Source: Diacronema lutheri
Lineage: Eukaryota > Haptophyta > Pavlovophyceae > Pavlovales > Pavlovaceae
Assembly: GCA_019448385.1 (NCBI GenBank)
Contig: JAGTXO010000071.1
Span: forward strand, 1-64,000
Direction: 5' to 3'
DNA: 64,000 nucleotides
This document shows, piece by piece, positions 29,803 to 38,792 of the stretch (position 1 is the stretch's first letter; each line of letters starts with the position of its first letter). A program made the translations under genes and the position numbers. The notes under the pieces are model-generated. The model was not told where the DNA came from, ran no database searches, and saw nothing but the letters and a program-made list of their open reading frames with translations.

Positions 29803-29990
29803 GGCAGAGCCGCGCACCGAGCCCAAGTGAGCCAACGTGCCGCCGAACTCGCCCAAGCTCTCGTCGGTCGACAGTCAGGCCACCGAGTACAAGACCTCCT
29901 ACGCGAACTCACGTGCTCGCCACCTGCAACGCCTCGAGTTTACGCACGCGTTCGAGTCTGTGCAGGCCGAGGTCGCTTAGCCAAAGCGCG
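28937..29990 (+). pseudogene. Broken gene, unknown function
   Basis: Pieces with balanced amino-acid use follow one another in different plus-strand frames. The first is MYPQNVSELLPDEIFGDELL through HLMGHMLQRIVGD (from ATG 28,937). The next is SKDLARAHEHAHKLDGYL. Then come HAEMSSLVASSPEAYANDSE and a stretch with repeated APA/QAEPG units, and last PPNSPKLSSVDSQATEYKTS ending at a TAG near 29,978. At least three frame changes lie between them, too close together to be ordinary introns. It looks like a decayed host gene, or one with sequencing indels. No domain is recognised; the middle part may form a coiled coil. Confidence 0.4.
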
Positions 29991-30429
29991 CCAAGGTTCC
30001 GGCCACCGGCGCATCCAGCCGCTGGCTGCGCAACACGGCGGTGCGCAACACCCGCAGCTCGGCCAACGGCAAGTAGCGCGCCGGCGCAGCGCACGGTATG
30101 CCGCGGCGAGCTCAGTCGCGAAGAGTGTCCGACTGGCCGCGCCCTCCACGGGGTGCACGCGCACTCGGCGCGGTCCGGTCAGTCAGGGGGCCTCAGCTTG
30201 CGCGATGCCAGTTGCGAGCCCCCCCGGAATCCGCCATTCTATTCTACTAGGCGTAAATCACCCAAGCCCTTCCGGTCGCCCGCATTCCGGGGTCGGACCC
30301 TCCGTCGGCCCGGCTCGGGCCCTCCGTCCGCCGCGCCCGCTCGACCCCGAATTCTACTCCAAATCGGCCGGTCAGGAGGGTGTCTCGGTCCTAGGCTCGT
30401 CATAAGCCTCGCCCCGACCCCTCGAGCGC
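29991..30429. other. Intergenic stretch
   Basis: No gene is supported. The sequence is less GC-extreme than its surroundings and contains several CCCGAATTCTACT-like and TCTATTCTACTAGG patches before the duplicated promoter-like block. Confidence 0.4.
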
Positions 30430-30600
30430 TCATTGGCTGGCTTTTAACCCTTGATTGTACGACCCGGGTCGTACTCTCAGCCTTACACTGGCCGGACCAG
30501 CCCGGACCGCGCCGCGTATTGGCTGGCTTTTAACCCTTGATTGTACGGGGACCCGGGTCGTACTCTCGGACCAGCCCGGACCGAGCCGTATATAGCCGAA
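30430..30600 (+). promoter_or_regulatory. Tandemly duplicated promoter-like block with TATA box
   Basis: Two copies of a unit of about 85-90 bp lie at about 30,431-30,513 and 30,519-30,600. Each has ATTGGCTGGCTTTTAACCCT (an inverted CCAAT box and GGCTTTTAACC), TTGATTGTACG, ACCCGGGTCGTACTCTC and GGACCAGCCCGGACC. The second ends in GTATATAGCC, a TATA-like box. The layout points to plus-strand transcription from about 30,620. The only plus-strand frame nearby starts at ATG 30,690 and gives about 77 unremarkable residues. Confidence 0.45.
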
Positions 30601-31165
30601 GTCTATTTCCTCTTCTTCTTCCCGCCCTGCTCCTTGCGCACGGACGCGGCGACGGGGATGACGTGCCGCCGCCGCGTAGACAAGCGGCCATGAACTCGTA
30701 CGGCCACGGCATGCCCAGCGCCGCGCGCACGAGCCACTGCGTGAGCGAGAAGAAGACGAGCAGGGGGACGGCTGGTTATCCGCAAGAGCGAGCGAGAACA
30801 AGACGAGCAGGAGGAGAACAAGACGAGCAGGAGGACGACTGGCTGACCGCAAGGTCGAGCGAGAACAGCGCGGCGTCGACCGAGCGCGACGCAACGTGCG
30901 TCAACGAGCCGGCGGGCACGTGAAACGGCGGCGCATCGGGCGTCGTGCACGACGCCCCCTGCGTCGTGCACGAACAAGCGGGCCGACGCGCTTGTTCGAG
31001 GTGATGCCCGAACAAACTTCGAGCACGAAAACCGGCGGCGCATGGGCCGGCGCGAGCAAGCGGGCCGCCCGAACAAGCGGCCGACGACGGCGCCGCTCGG
31101 CGCGCCCGCGCTTGCGGAGCGGCTGGCGCGTGCCCGTCTCGGGCAGTCAGGCGGTCAAGAAGAGC
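30601..31165. other. Stretch with small direct and inverted repeats, no clear gene
   Basis: It contains a repeated ACAAGACGAGCAGGAGGA unit near 30,800-30,840 and a mirrored CGTCGTGCACGACG near 30,940. Plus-strand ATG 30,690 opens a frame of about 77 codons rich in Arg, Glu and Ser. The minus strand could encode a short hydrophobic piece (VRAALGMPWPYEFMAACL). Neither is convincing. Confidence 0.35.
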
Positions 31166-32266
31166 TCACCAGTGGTGAGCGATCATGCCGAGGCCGCGCT
31201 TGGCGGCAGAGTGCACGAACGCCCGCAGCGCCTCAAAATGGCCGAGCGCGTGCTCGAGCTCCCCCTCCGCGCAGAGCTGCTCCTTGCGCAACGCGCCGAG
31301 GACCGCCGGCCAACCGTCGGCCGCGGGCGTCCACGAGGCCGCAAACGCGTCGCGCGAGAGCGCGTGCAGCTCGCGGTCGAGCTGCCAGAGCTCGGCGGCG
31401 AAGAAGATGCGGATCGGCCCGTAGCACACGTCCGCGCCGAGCAGGCAGTCCGTGCGGTGCGTCGCCAGGGGGCTCAGCAACTCCGAGTTGCGCGCGTCCG
31501 GCGCGTAGCGCACGGAGCCGGCGGCGCGCAATGCGACGCAGCACGCGTACACGATGGCCGGCGCCAACTTGTCGAGGTCAAGGACGCACGTGCCCGCGTG
31601 CGGGCGGGGCGGGGTGATCTCGTCACCCTCCGCCCAGCCAAAAATCCCGCGCTCCTCCTCGCCCAGGTGCCGCACGTGCCCGGCGGCGAGCAGCGCAGCC
31701 TCGCGCGCGCGCAGTTCGGCCCACGCGCGCGCGCACGAGTCGAAGGGGCCGAGCAGTGGCTCGTGCATCGCTTCAACCACGTCGTCCTCGCCGAGCTCGA
31801 CGACCTTTTCGATCGCGAGCGCCCAGCCCGTGTGTGCCGCCTCCGCGTCGCCCGCCGCGGCGTCGCGCCGGAACGCACGCGGATAGCGGCGTGCGCTTTC
31901 GCGCGCCAGCCACGCATGCCGGCTCGCGTCGTCGACGTATTCAGGCAAAGAGTCGGCATAGAGCGGCTCGGGATGCAGCACGACGCGCATCCCCACCGGC
32001 GCGCCCGGTGGCACGAGCGTCGCCGCCGTCGCGCCCGTGTGGGGCTCGGCCGCGTGGTAGGCGTGCCGCAGGATGGGGACCGCGAGCGTCTCAACGGCAA
32101 AGAAGTCGGCGTCGAGGGACGGCTCGCCGGCTGGCGGCGCGCGACGGCGGGCTTTGCCTCACTCGATCACCTCACGCAGCCGCTCGTCCCACGAGTCGAA
32201 GTCGACGGTCTGCAGCTCGCACAACTCGCTGTCGTGCGCCGTCTGCACGAACGTCGAGATGCCCAT
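31166..32266 (-). CDS. Unknown protein, interrupted by an in-frame TGA
   Basis: From ATG 32,266 the frame reads MGISTFVQTAHDSELCELQ to DERLREVIE, meets TGA at 32,159-32,161, then continues in the same frame with SLDADFFAVETLAVPILRHA and over 280 more residues to the stop at 31,166. Both sides have normal protein composition (for example YADSLPEYVDDASRHAWLA, LDLDKLAPAIVYACCVAL, DVCYGPIRIFFAAELWQLD). The TGA may lie in a very short intron, mark a disabled gene, or be an error. No family is recognised; the protein appears soluble, alpha-helical and Ala-rich. It is divergent from the next gene with a 187-bp gap. Confidence 0.55.
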
Positions 32267-32453
32267 CCTCGCACGATGCCTGCACCGCACGGCAGCACGA
32301 GCCTGACGCTGCACGCGAGGCCAGTAATCCGCCTCGTGCGGAGGCGCCGGCCGTGCGGGAGAGCTAGTCGATGCCGGGCGTCGGGCGCCGGCCGTGATCA
32401 ACGCCACCAAAATAGAAAACGGATGCCGGGGCGGAGGACAGAGCACAAACAGC
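32267..32453. promoter_or_regulatory. Divergent intergenic gap
   Basis: This 187-bp gap lies between the minus-strand gene ending at 32,266 and the plus-strand gene starting at 32,454. It must hold both promoters. An AAAATAGAAAACGG patch at 32,408-32,422 is the only AT-rich sequence; no TATA box is clear. Confidence 0.35.
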
Positions 32454-34622
32454 ATGCCATCCGCTGCCCTGCTTGTGCTCGCCTCGGCCGGCTCGACGTT
32501 CTCTGCTCGGCAGAGCGCCTACCTACGCCACGCGACGACAGCGCCACTCGACCCGAGTAGCATCATCGGCGTGATAGCTCACCTCGAGTGCGCGCGCCGC
32601 GCGCCGTCGTGCGTGACGGCAAACGTCACGGTGCAGCGGGACGCGTGGGACGGCGTGCTGGGCGGACCTGTTGGCGCGTTCCAGCTGCTGTACGCGCTCA
32701 ACGCACTCTACGCGTACGAAGGTGACGCCGCCGTTGAGCCCGGCTTGTGGGCGGCCGTCCGCGAGGCCGCGCTCGGCTTCAAGTACTGGTCCTCCGATCC
32801 ACCCGTCGACGCGCTCGCGCCCGAAACGTGGTACTGGTCGGAGAACAAGGTGCTCGCCCACCGCACGGACGAGCTGCTCGCCGGGCAGCGTTTTGCCAAC
32901 GCAACGTTCAGCGTCACCGGACGCAACGGCACATGGCACGCGCAGCGCGCGCGGCGCGAGCTCCTCGAATGGCTGGACTTCCGCGCGCGATTCGGCTTCA
33001 CCGAATGGCACACCGACGTTTACTACCAGGTGGACGTCATCGCGCTCCTCTCGCTCGTCGAGTGGTCGGAGGACGCGGCGCTCGCCACGCGCGCGGCAAT
33101 GGTCCTCGACATCGTGCTCATCGACATCGCGCTGCACCTGCACGCGGGCAACTTTGCCGCCACGCACGGCAGGTCGTACGCAAAGGACAAGCCGAGCGCG
33201 CCGCTGCAAGACACCTTTGGCCTGTCCAAGCTGCTCTTCGACGACACAGACGAGCCGTACGGCAACGGGACGGACGAGGGCGCAACGATCCTCGCCCGCG
33301 CCCAATCGTACCGCATGCCCGAGCTCGTGCGCCGCATCGCCGCGCGCGACGCGCCGATGGTCTCGCGCCAGCGGATGAACCTCAACCTGACGGAGCAGCC
33401 CGACCCCGACCCGGCCGTGCCGCCGCCGCCCGCGCCGTTCGGGCTCGACTTTGAGGACGAGGCCAACCTGCCGTTCTGGTGGTCCTACGCATCGCAGGCG
33501 CTCTGGATGATGACGCCGCTGCTCGTCCGCGTCGCCGAGCGCGACGGGCTGTGGGACACGCTCCTCGCGGACGCGCGCGTCGCGTTCGACCTCGTGCGCG
33601 TGGAGGGCGATGTCGAGCAGACGGTCGCCAACGCGCGGCGGCTGCAGGCGGTGCTTTGGCCCATGATGGATGCGGCGCTGCTTAACGAGGTGAACACGTG
33701 CGCCTACCGCACGCGCAACTTTGCGCTCAGCACGGCGCAAGACTACCGCAAGGGCCTGCGCGGCGCGCAGACGCACCCGTCGCAGGCGACGCTCTCGGGG
33801 CGCGCGGTCGTCTTCACGCAGCACCCGGCCTACGCGCCCGCACTGGGGGACGAGCTACCCGCGGACTTTAGCTGGAAGCGATTTGACGAGCCTGGGCCGG
33901 GCTACTGGACGGGCAACGGTGCCGAGCCGCGCGCCGCGCAGCACGAGAATGTGGCGCTCGTCATCTACGCGCCGCAGTACCCGCCGCTCGCGCCGCTCGG
34001 CTTTCCCTACCTCAACGAGACGCACGCCTACTTCCCGCAGGCGCACTTTGATGAAGTCGTGCGCGCCGGCTCAAACGCGAGCTGGACCTTTGGCCGCAAG
34101 GGCTCCGCGTACGTCGCGCTCTTCTCGCTCGTGCCGACCACATGGCGCGTGGGCGGGCCCGAGCTCTTCGAGAACGGCGACCTGCCGTTCGACCTCGTCG
34201 CGGAGGGTGGCGCGAGCAACGTGTGGATCACCGAGCTGGGCGACGCCGCGCGCTGGGGTAGCTTTGCGCGCTTTCGCACCGCCATCCTCAGCGCGCGCGT
34301 CGAGGCGACGCCGCTCGCCGACCAGGGGGCGGACGGCATGGCCGATGGCTTTGACGTGCTGTACGGGTCGCCAAGCGTGGGCGAGATGCGCTTCGGCTGG
34401 CACGCGCCTCTCGTCGTGAACGGCAGTGAGGTGCCGCTGCACGACTACCCTCGTTACGACAACCCGTACATCCGGAAGGACGTGGTGGCGACGCTCGGCG
34501 GCGGCGGCTGCGGCGTAGACGGGCGGGAGCTCTGCTTTGCCTTCCGCGACGCCGACAGCGAGCACTTCCTCACGCTCGACTTTGGCGCTGTCGACCGCAA
34601 CGCGAGTGCGCTGTGGCTGTGA
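32454..34622 (+). CDS. Secreted protein of about 722 residues, unknown, possibly an alpha/alpha-barrel enzyme
   Basis: The ATG at 32,454 starts a likely signal peptide (MPSAALLVLASAGSTFSA). The mature part is one uninterrupted exon of normal composition, rich in Trp and Tyr, with several N-glycosylation sequons (NVT, NATF, NGT, NLT, NAS). Conserved-looking blocks include ETWYWSENKVLAHRTDELLA, FGFTEWHTDVYYQVDVIALL, HGRSYAKDKPSAPLQDTFGL and PFWWSYASQALWMM. The alternation of helices with W/Y/E/H-rich loops in the first 450 residues recalls toroidal carbohydrate-active enzymes (lyases, hydrolases). The last 250 residues look beta-rich. This is a general impression, not a family assignment. It ends at TGA 34,620-34,622. 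Confidence 0.8.
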   Translation: MPSAALLVLASAGSTFSARQSAYLRHATTAPLDPSSIIGVIAHLECARRAPSCVTANVTVQRDAWDGVLGGPVGAFQLLYALNALYAYEGDAAVEPGLWAAVREAALGFKYWSSDPPVDALAPETWYWSENKVLAHRTDELLAGQRFANATFSVTGRNGTWHAQRARRELLEWLDFRARFGFTEWHTDVYYQVDVIALLSLVEWSEDAALATRAAMVLDIVLIDIALHLHAGNFAATHGRSYAKDKPSAPLQDTFGLSKLLFDDTDEPYGNGTDEGATILARAQSYRMPELVRRIAARDAPMVSRQRMNLNLTEQPDPDPAVPPPPAPFGLDFEDEANLPFWWSYASQALWMMTPLLVRVAERDGLWDTLLADARVAFDLVRVEGDVEQTVANARRLQAVLWPMMDAALLNEVNTCAYRTRNFALSTAQDYRKGLRGAQTHPSQATLSGRAVVFTQHPAYAPALGDELPADFSWKRFDEPGPGYWTGNGAEPRAAQHENVALVIYAPQYPPLAPLGFPYLNETHAYFPQAHFDEVVRAGSNASWTFGRKGSAYVALFSLVPTTWRVGGPELFENGDLPFDLVAEGGASNVWITELGDAARWGSFARFRTAILSARVEATPLADQGADGMADGFDVLYGSPSVGEMRFGWHAPLVVNGSEVPLHDYPRYDNPYIRKDVVATLGGGGCGVDGRELCFAFRDADSEHFLTLDFGAVDRNASALWL

Positions 34623-34846
34623 GCCAACGGGCTCTCCAGTGATGCGTTCGTTGCCCCACGGCCGTGTGGACGCCCCATGCTGCGAGTCGCCGCGGAGCGT
34701 CGTTCGTATTCACACTCATCAGTCAGTCGACTCGCGTGACCCGGACACTCCGAGCCGGACATCGCGCAGCACGCGGCGATCGCCATCGTCGATTTCGCCG
34801 CGCGTGTCTCTTCAGGCGGTGTGGCGACGCGCGCGCGGGCAGCGCG

Positions 34847-37306
34847 ATGAGCGCGGAAGTGGCGAAGGCGCTGCCGCCATCGATTCTCGCGCTCTTCGCG
34901 CCGCGCCCACCCATCGAGTTCAAGCCGCCGGTCAAGAAGGGCAAGGCGCGCCCATACACGGGCGTCGGCGCGCTGCTCGGCGAGTTTGAGTCACGCGACG
35001 AGTCGGCGGCCGCAAAAGAGGCGTGGAGGCCGTACGTGACGCTCATCGAGCGGCGAGCCAAAGCGAAGGCGGCGCGCAAGGCCGCCTTTGACGCGTACCA
35101 GCTCGCTGCGCGCGAGCGCTACGACCCAGGCAACGACGACGAGCGGCCGGGCGACCCGTTCCGCACGATCTTTGTCGGGCGGCTCGTGCGCGCGCGCTGC
35201 GCCGCGCGCTGCGCGGCGAGCGAGCGCGGTCGTGTGCGCCGTCCAGCGTCTCGCGCGCGCGACGCCAAGCCAAGGCCGTGCGTTTGACGGCCAGAAAAGT
35301 GGGCTGCGCGCACACGGCGCGCCGCGTGGCTCGCGCCGCCGAGCTCAATCGCGCGCGCCGCCCGCGCCCGCCCGTGCGGACACGTCCGCCCTCCGCACCC
35401 CACACCGCAGCCGCACTCGATGGACTCGGAAGGTCTGATTGCCCTCTTCAAGCCGTACGGTCCTATCATCCGCGCGACGGTTGTGAAGGAGCGGCTGGAC
35501 GAGCGCGGCGAGGCCCGCACCGCCGGCGCCGGCGGCGCCGACGGAGGTGAGCGCCGGGATGGGAGCGGCGGAGAAGAGGGACGCGGTGATCGTCGGCGCC
35601 GCGATCGGCAGGCGCGCTCGCGCGCCAACGGCGCGGAGGAGGCGACGGAGGAGGGCGACGGCGCGCGCTCGCGTGGAACGGACGCCCACCGCTCGAAGCG
35701 CGCGCGCGCAGACGGCGGCAAGGGCGGCGCACGCGCAGACACGGCGAACGGCGCCGATGGTCGCGACGGCGCGGGCGAACACGCGGACGGCGAGCGCGCG
35801 GCTGCGGATGCTTCCGAGCACGAGGCGCCTCTTGGCGCGGTCGGGTCGGCCGACGGCGAGCGCACGGCCGACGCCGACGCCGACGCCGACGGCGAGAGCG
35901 ACGGCGACGACGAGGCGGAGGCGGCCGTCGCGGCGGACGGTGCGGACGGGCCCGCGCTCGTCGGCAGCAAGCGAGGTCGCAACGCGAGCGCGCCCGCCAC
36001 TGGCGCGTCCGCCACCGAACGTGCCGCCGTGCGCCGGCCGGGCCGGCGGCTGCTGCCCGGCCGCCCGCGCGGGTACGGTTTCGTCGAATTCTCCGTCGAG
36101 CGCGACATGCGTGCGGCGCTAAGTGCGATGGACGGTCGGATGGTCGAGGGCAGGCGGCTCGTGGTCGATGTGGAGCGCAACCGGACGGTGCGCGGCTGGC
36201 TGCCGCGCTGGCTGGGCGGTGGCCTCGGCCCTGGCCGCGTCGCGAAATCGAAGAAGTTGCTCGGCGCGCGCGAGTCGCGTGGCTTTGAGCCCGCGCCAAA
36301 GTGCGCGCCGCGCACGCGCGCGCGGCGCGGGTGGAGGGGTGCGCGCGCGGTCGTGGCTGAGGCGGTGGCCGGAGCCGCGTGGCGCTGGCGCGCACGCCAC
36401 GCGCGCGCTGCAGCGCCGACGCTCACGCCATGCGCCCCTCGGCCCGCGCGGCGACGCGCCATTTTCCACCGTTTGCGCAGGCCGGGCTTTGGTGTTTCCA
36501 AATTCGGCGCGAAGCCATTCGAGCGCGCGCCGTCCGATCGGCCGTACGAGCGGCCGTCCTACGGCGAGCGCACGGCGCGGCCCGTTGGCCCTGCGGGGGG
36601 CAGCGGCGGGTACGGCGGCGGCTCGGATCGCGAGCGCGAGCGGCCGTACGGCGAGCGGCCGTACGGCGAGCGGGGCACGACCGTTGCGGATCGGCCGCGT
36701 CCCTACTCGTCCGACAGGGACAGGCCGGCCGAGAGGCCGTACGCGTGGGGCTCGGGCGCAGACCGCGGCGCAGACCGCGGCGCAGACCGGCTTGGCGGCC
36801 TCAGCCTGCCGGGCGGTGGCCTCGGCGCGAAGTGGGGCCTCGGCGGCAGCACGGCAGCCGAGCCCGTCGCGGATGCAGCTGGCGAAGCCAAACGGCCGCC
36901 CTACGATGGAGCTGCCGACCGCTCGCGCGACCGCGACCGCGACCGCGACCGCGACCGCGACCGCGACCGTGAGCGTGAGCGCCCGCCGCGTGATGGGCGC
37001 GACGCGCGCGATGACCGCTCGCGCGACTATCGCGATCGCGAGACGCGCGATCGCGAGCGCGACTACGCCCCTCGCGACCGCGACCGTGGCTACGAGCGTG
37101 GCTACGAGCGCGAGCGCGAGCGTGAGCGTGAGCGCCCGTCCTACCGCGACGCCGGCCGAGGCTACGAGCGCGAGCGCGCCGAGCGCGAGCGCGAGCGCGA
37201 GGCAAGGCATCGGGCGGACCGCGTTGAGCGGCCCTCTCGTGAGCCCGAGCGGCACGGCGAGAGCGCGCCACGCGAGCGCTCGAGCTCGCGGCGGCGGGAT
37301 GAGTGA
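34847..37306 (+). CDS. SNRNP70: U1 snRNP 70 kDa protein
   Basis: U1-70K binds stem-loop I of U1 snRNA and acts in 5' splice-site recognition. Three exons read 34,847-35,185, 35,411-36,300 and 36,481-37,306 and give 684 residues. The N-terminus [17 protein letters not shown] and the pre-RRM helix (with [14 protein letters not shown]) match the family. RNP2 is TIFVGRL, split by intron 1; RNP1 is [10 protein letters not shown]. The diagnostic segment after the RRM reads [24 protein letters not shown]. Both introns begin GTGCGCGC and end GCAG and are multiples of three long (225 and 180). The C-terminus is rich in RD and RE dipeptides (about 36.92-37.20 kb). Unusual is an insert of about 165 Ala/Gly/Asp/Arg-rich residues between beta2 and RNP1, where human U1-70K has a short loop. 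Confidence 0.9.
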
Positions 37307-37514
37307 GCGATCGGAATCTATCACGCGGCTCGGCGCATGCCGTCCGCTGGCGCGCTCTCGTGTGCGCTGCTCGAGCTCTACCCTGCGCGCGCTCGCCTCG
37401 CGGACGCGGCCTCGTGTCCTCTGCACGGCACAGCTGTCGGAACAGCTGTCGGAACAGCTGTCGGAACAGCTGAATCGCTCCCCTTGGGCCCCTCCTCCCC
37501 TTCCCCAGCAACCT
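37307..37514. terminator. Convergent 3' intergenic region with 12-bp repeats
   Basis: These 208 bp separate the stops of SNRNP70 (plus) and ALKBH1 (minus). A 12-bp unit GGAACAGCTGTC repeats about four times at 37,428-37,475, each containing the palindrome CAGCTG. It must hold the 3' ends of both transcripts; no AATAAA signal is visible. Confidence 0.4.
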
Positions 37515-38666
37515 TCAAGGGGATGTCAGTGCCCTCACTTGCCGCACGTTGATGTTGATGCGGTGCGTGCGCAGCCACTCCCACTCAAGGATGTTGAGGC
37601 GGAGCGAAAGCTCGACCTCAGCGCATGGCGCGCAGCCGCCGGACGGCGCGCGGCGCGTGCGCGAGAGACCGGCGTCTGCGTCGATTTCGGCGCCGGGCTG
37701 CGTGGCCGCGTCGGCAGCACCGCCGCCATTGCCCGCCGCCGCCGAGTCGGGCGCGCGCGCCGGCGCGCGCGGTGGCGCGCCGAGCGCAAAGTGGTCTGGC
37801 GCGGTGCGCGCAAAGACACGCGCAAGGCCGTGGTAGCAGAGCCGGGCGCGGCCGCCGAGGAGGAGCGCGTCGCCCGAGCGGAGGAGAATGGGCAGCACGG
37901 GGCCCGTCTCGCGGTCGAGCCCGCCGAGCAGGAAGACCGCCTCGCAGCCGAGCGAGATTGAGATGACCGGCGCGTCACGCGCGCGCTCCGCGTCATCGAC
38001 GTGCGCGAGCATGCAGCCTCGTTCGTCATACAGCTTCACAATCGCAGCCTCGGCGGCAAACCCGGGCACGAGGCGCGCACAGTGCTCGGCGAGCAGCGGC
38101 GGCATCGGCCCTCGCCGCGGCAGCGGGCTGGCCGCGGCGGCCGCGCGCCCCCCGCTCGCCGGCGCTGCGCTATTGCAATCGTAAGAACGGCTGTTCCAAT
38201 CGTAATGGTAGCCGAGCGTCATCCAAGAGAGCTGCGCGGGCGGCAGACCGGCATACGTGGGCACCGGAACGCACGCCTTGTCGCCGCACGCGCCGCCGCG
38301 CGCGGGCTCGGGCGCGTCGAGCTCGCCGAGGTTTGTGATCCCGAGCGGGCGGTAGGGCCAGCGGCGGAGCGCCAACGCGGCGAGCTGTATCTGCTCGGCC
38401 GCACCAAAACAGCGCGGGATGACCTGCAGGCCCGGGTGGTGCCCGCGCAGCGTGAAGCGACCGGCGCCGAGCGAGAGCGGCGCGTCGAGCGGCGCGTCGG
38501 CGGCCTGCGCGCTGTCCGCATGCGGCGGCGCGTCGCGCGCGTCGAGCGCTGCACCAAAATCGATGAGCGACGCTCGCTGTGCGCTCTCGGCCGCCGCCGC
38601 GCCGCGCGCTGACGGGTCCCGCCGTCGGTACGCTCGCTCCGCCGTGCGGAACGCCGTGTCCACCAT
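37515..38666 (-). CDS. ALKBH1: AlkB homologue 1 (2-oxoglutarate/Fe(II) dioxygenase)
   Basis: ALKBH1 enzymes demethylate nucleic acids (tRNA m1A and others) with Fe(II) and 2-oxoglutarate. The single exon from ATG 38,666 encodes MVDTAFRTAERAYRRRD, like the N-terminal helix of human ALKBH1. It continues with SWMTLGYHYDWNSRSYD (human VTLGYHYNWDSKKY), AIVKLYDERGCMLAHVDDAE with the HxD iron ligands, ISISLGCEAVFLLGGLDRE, SGDALLLGGRARLCYHGLARVF with the distal His, and RININVRQV at the C-terminus with the 2-oxoglutarate-binding Arg. All catalytic residues are present. Length (383 residues) is close to the human protein (389). The frame is open 20 codons further upstream without an ATG. It shares a very short divergent gap with the PKG-type gene. 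Confidence 0.9.
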   Translation of the reverse strand: MVDTAFRTAERAYRRRDPSARGAAAAESAQRASLIDFGAALDARDAPPHADSAQAADAPLDAPLSLGAGRFTLRGHHPGLQVIPRCFGAAEQIQLAALALRRWPYRPLGITNLGELDAPEPARGGACGDKACVPVPTYAGLPPAQLSWMTLGYHYDWNSRSYDCNSAAPASGGRAAAAASPLPRRGPMPPLLAEHCARLVPGFAAEAAIVKLYDERGCMLAHVDDAERARDAPVISISLGCEAVFLLGGLDRETGPVLPILLRSGDALLLGGRARLCYHGLARVFARTAPDHFALGAPPRAPARAPDSAAAGNGGGAADAATQPGAEIDADAGLSRTRRAPSGGCAPCAEVELSLRLNILEWEWLRTHRININVRQVRALTSP

Positions 38667-38792
38667 GCTCCCGACTGCGCCCTGGACCTCGCTGAAGCGT
38701 CGCTTAATAGGGCGCGGACTAAACACTATCCCGGTTTTGGATTCAAGTCCATAATAATATTGAATTCAAGAAGCGACGCCCTCGCGTTACAA
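38667..38792. promoter_or_regulatory. Short bidirectional promoter between ALKBH1 and PKG-type gene
   Basis: The two start codons are 126 bp apart. An AT-rich island, TAATAATATTGAATTCAAG, lies at 38,750-38,771 with TTAATAGGGCG at 38,704. These are the only AT-rich bases in the area and are likely core promoter sequence for both directions. Confidence 0.45.

Noticed and set aside
30430-30894. Minus-strand gene with a leucine-rich start
   Set aside because: The hydrophobic run comes from a short repeated ACAAGACGAGCAGGAGGA stretch, and the frame crosses the promoter-like duplication.
36119-37426. Minus-strand frame rich in Ala/Val/Leu opposite SNRNP70
   Set aside because: It is antisense to the Arg-Asp/Arg-Glu dipeptide repeat; the plus strand is clearly U1-70K.
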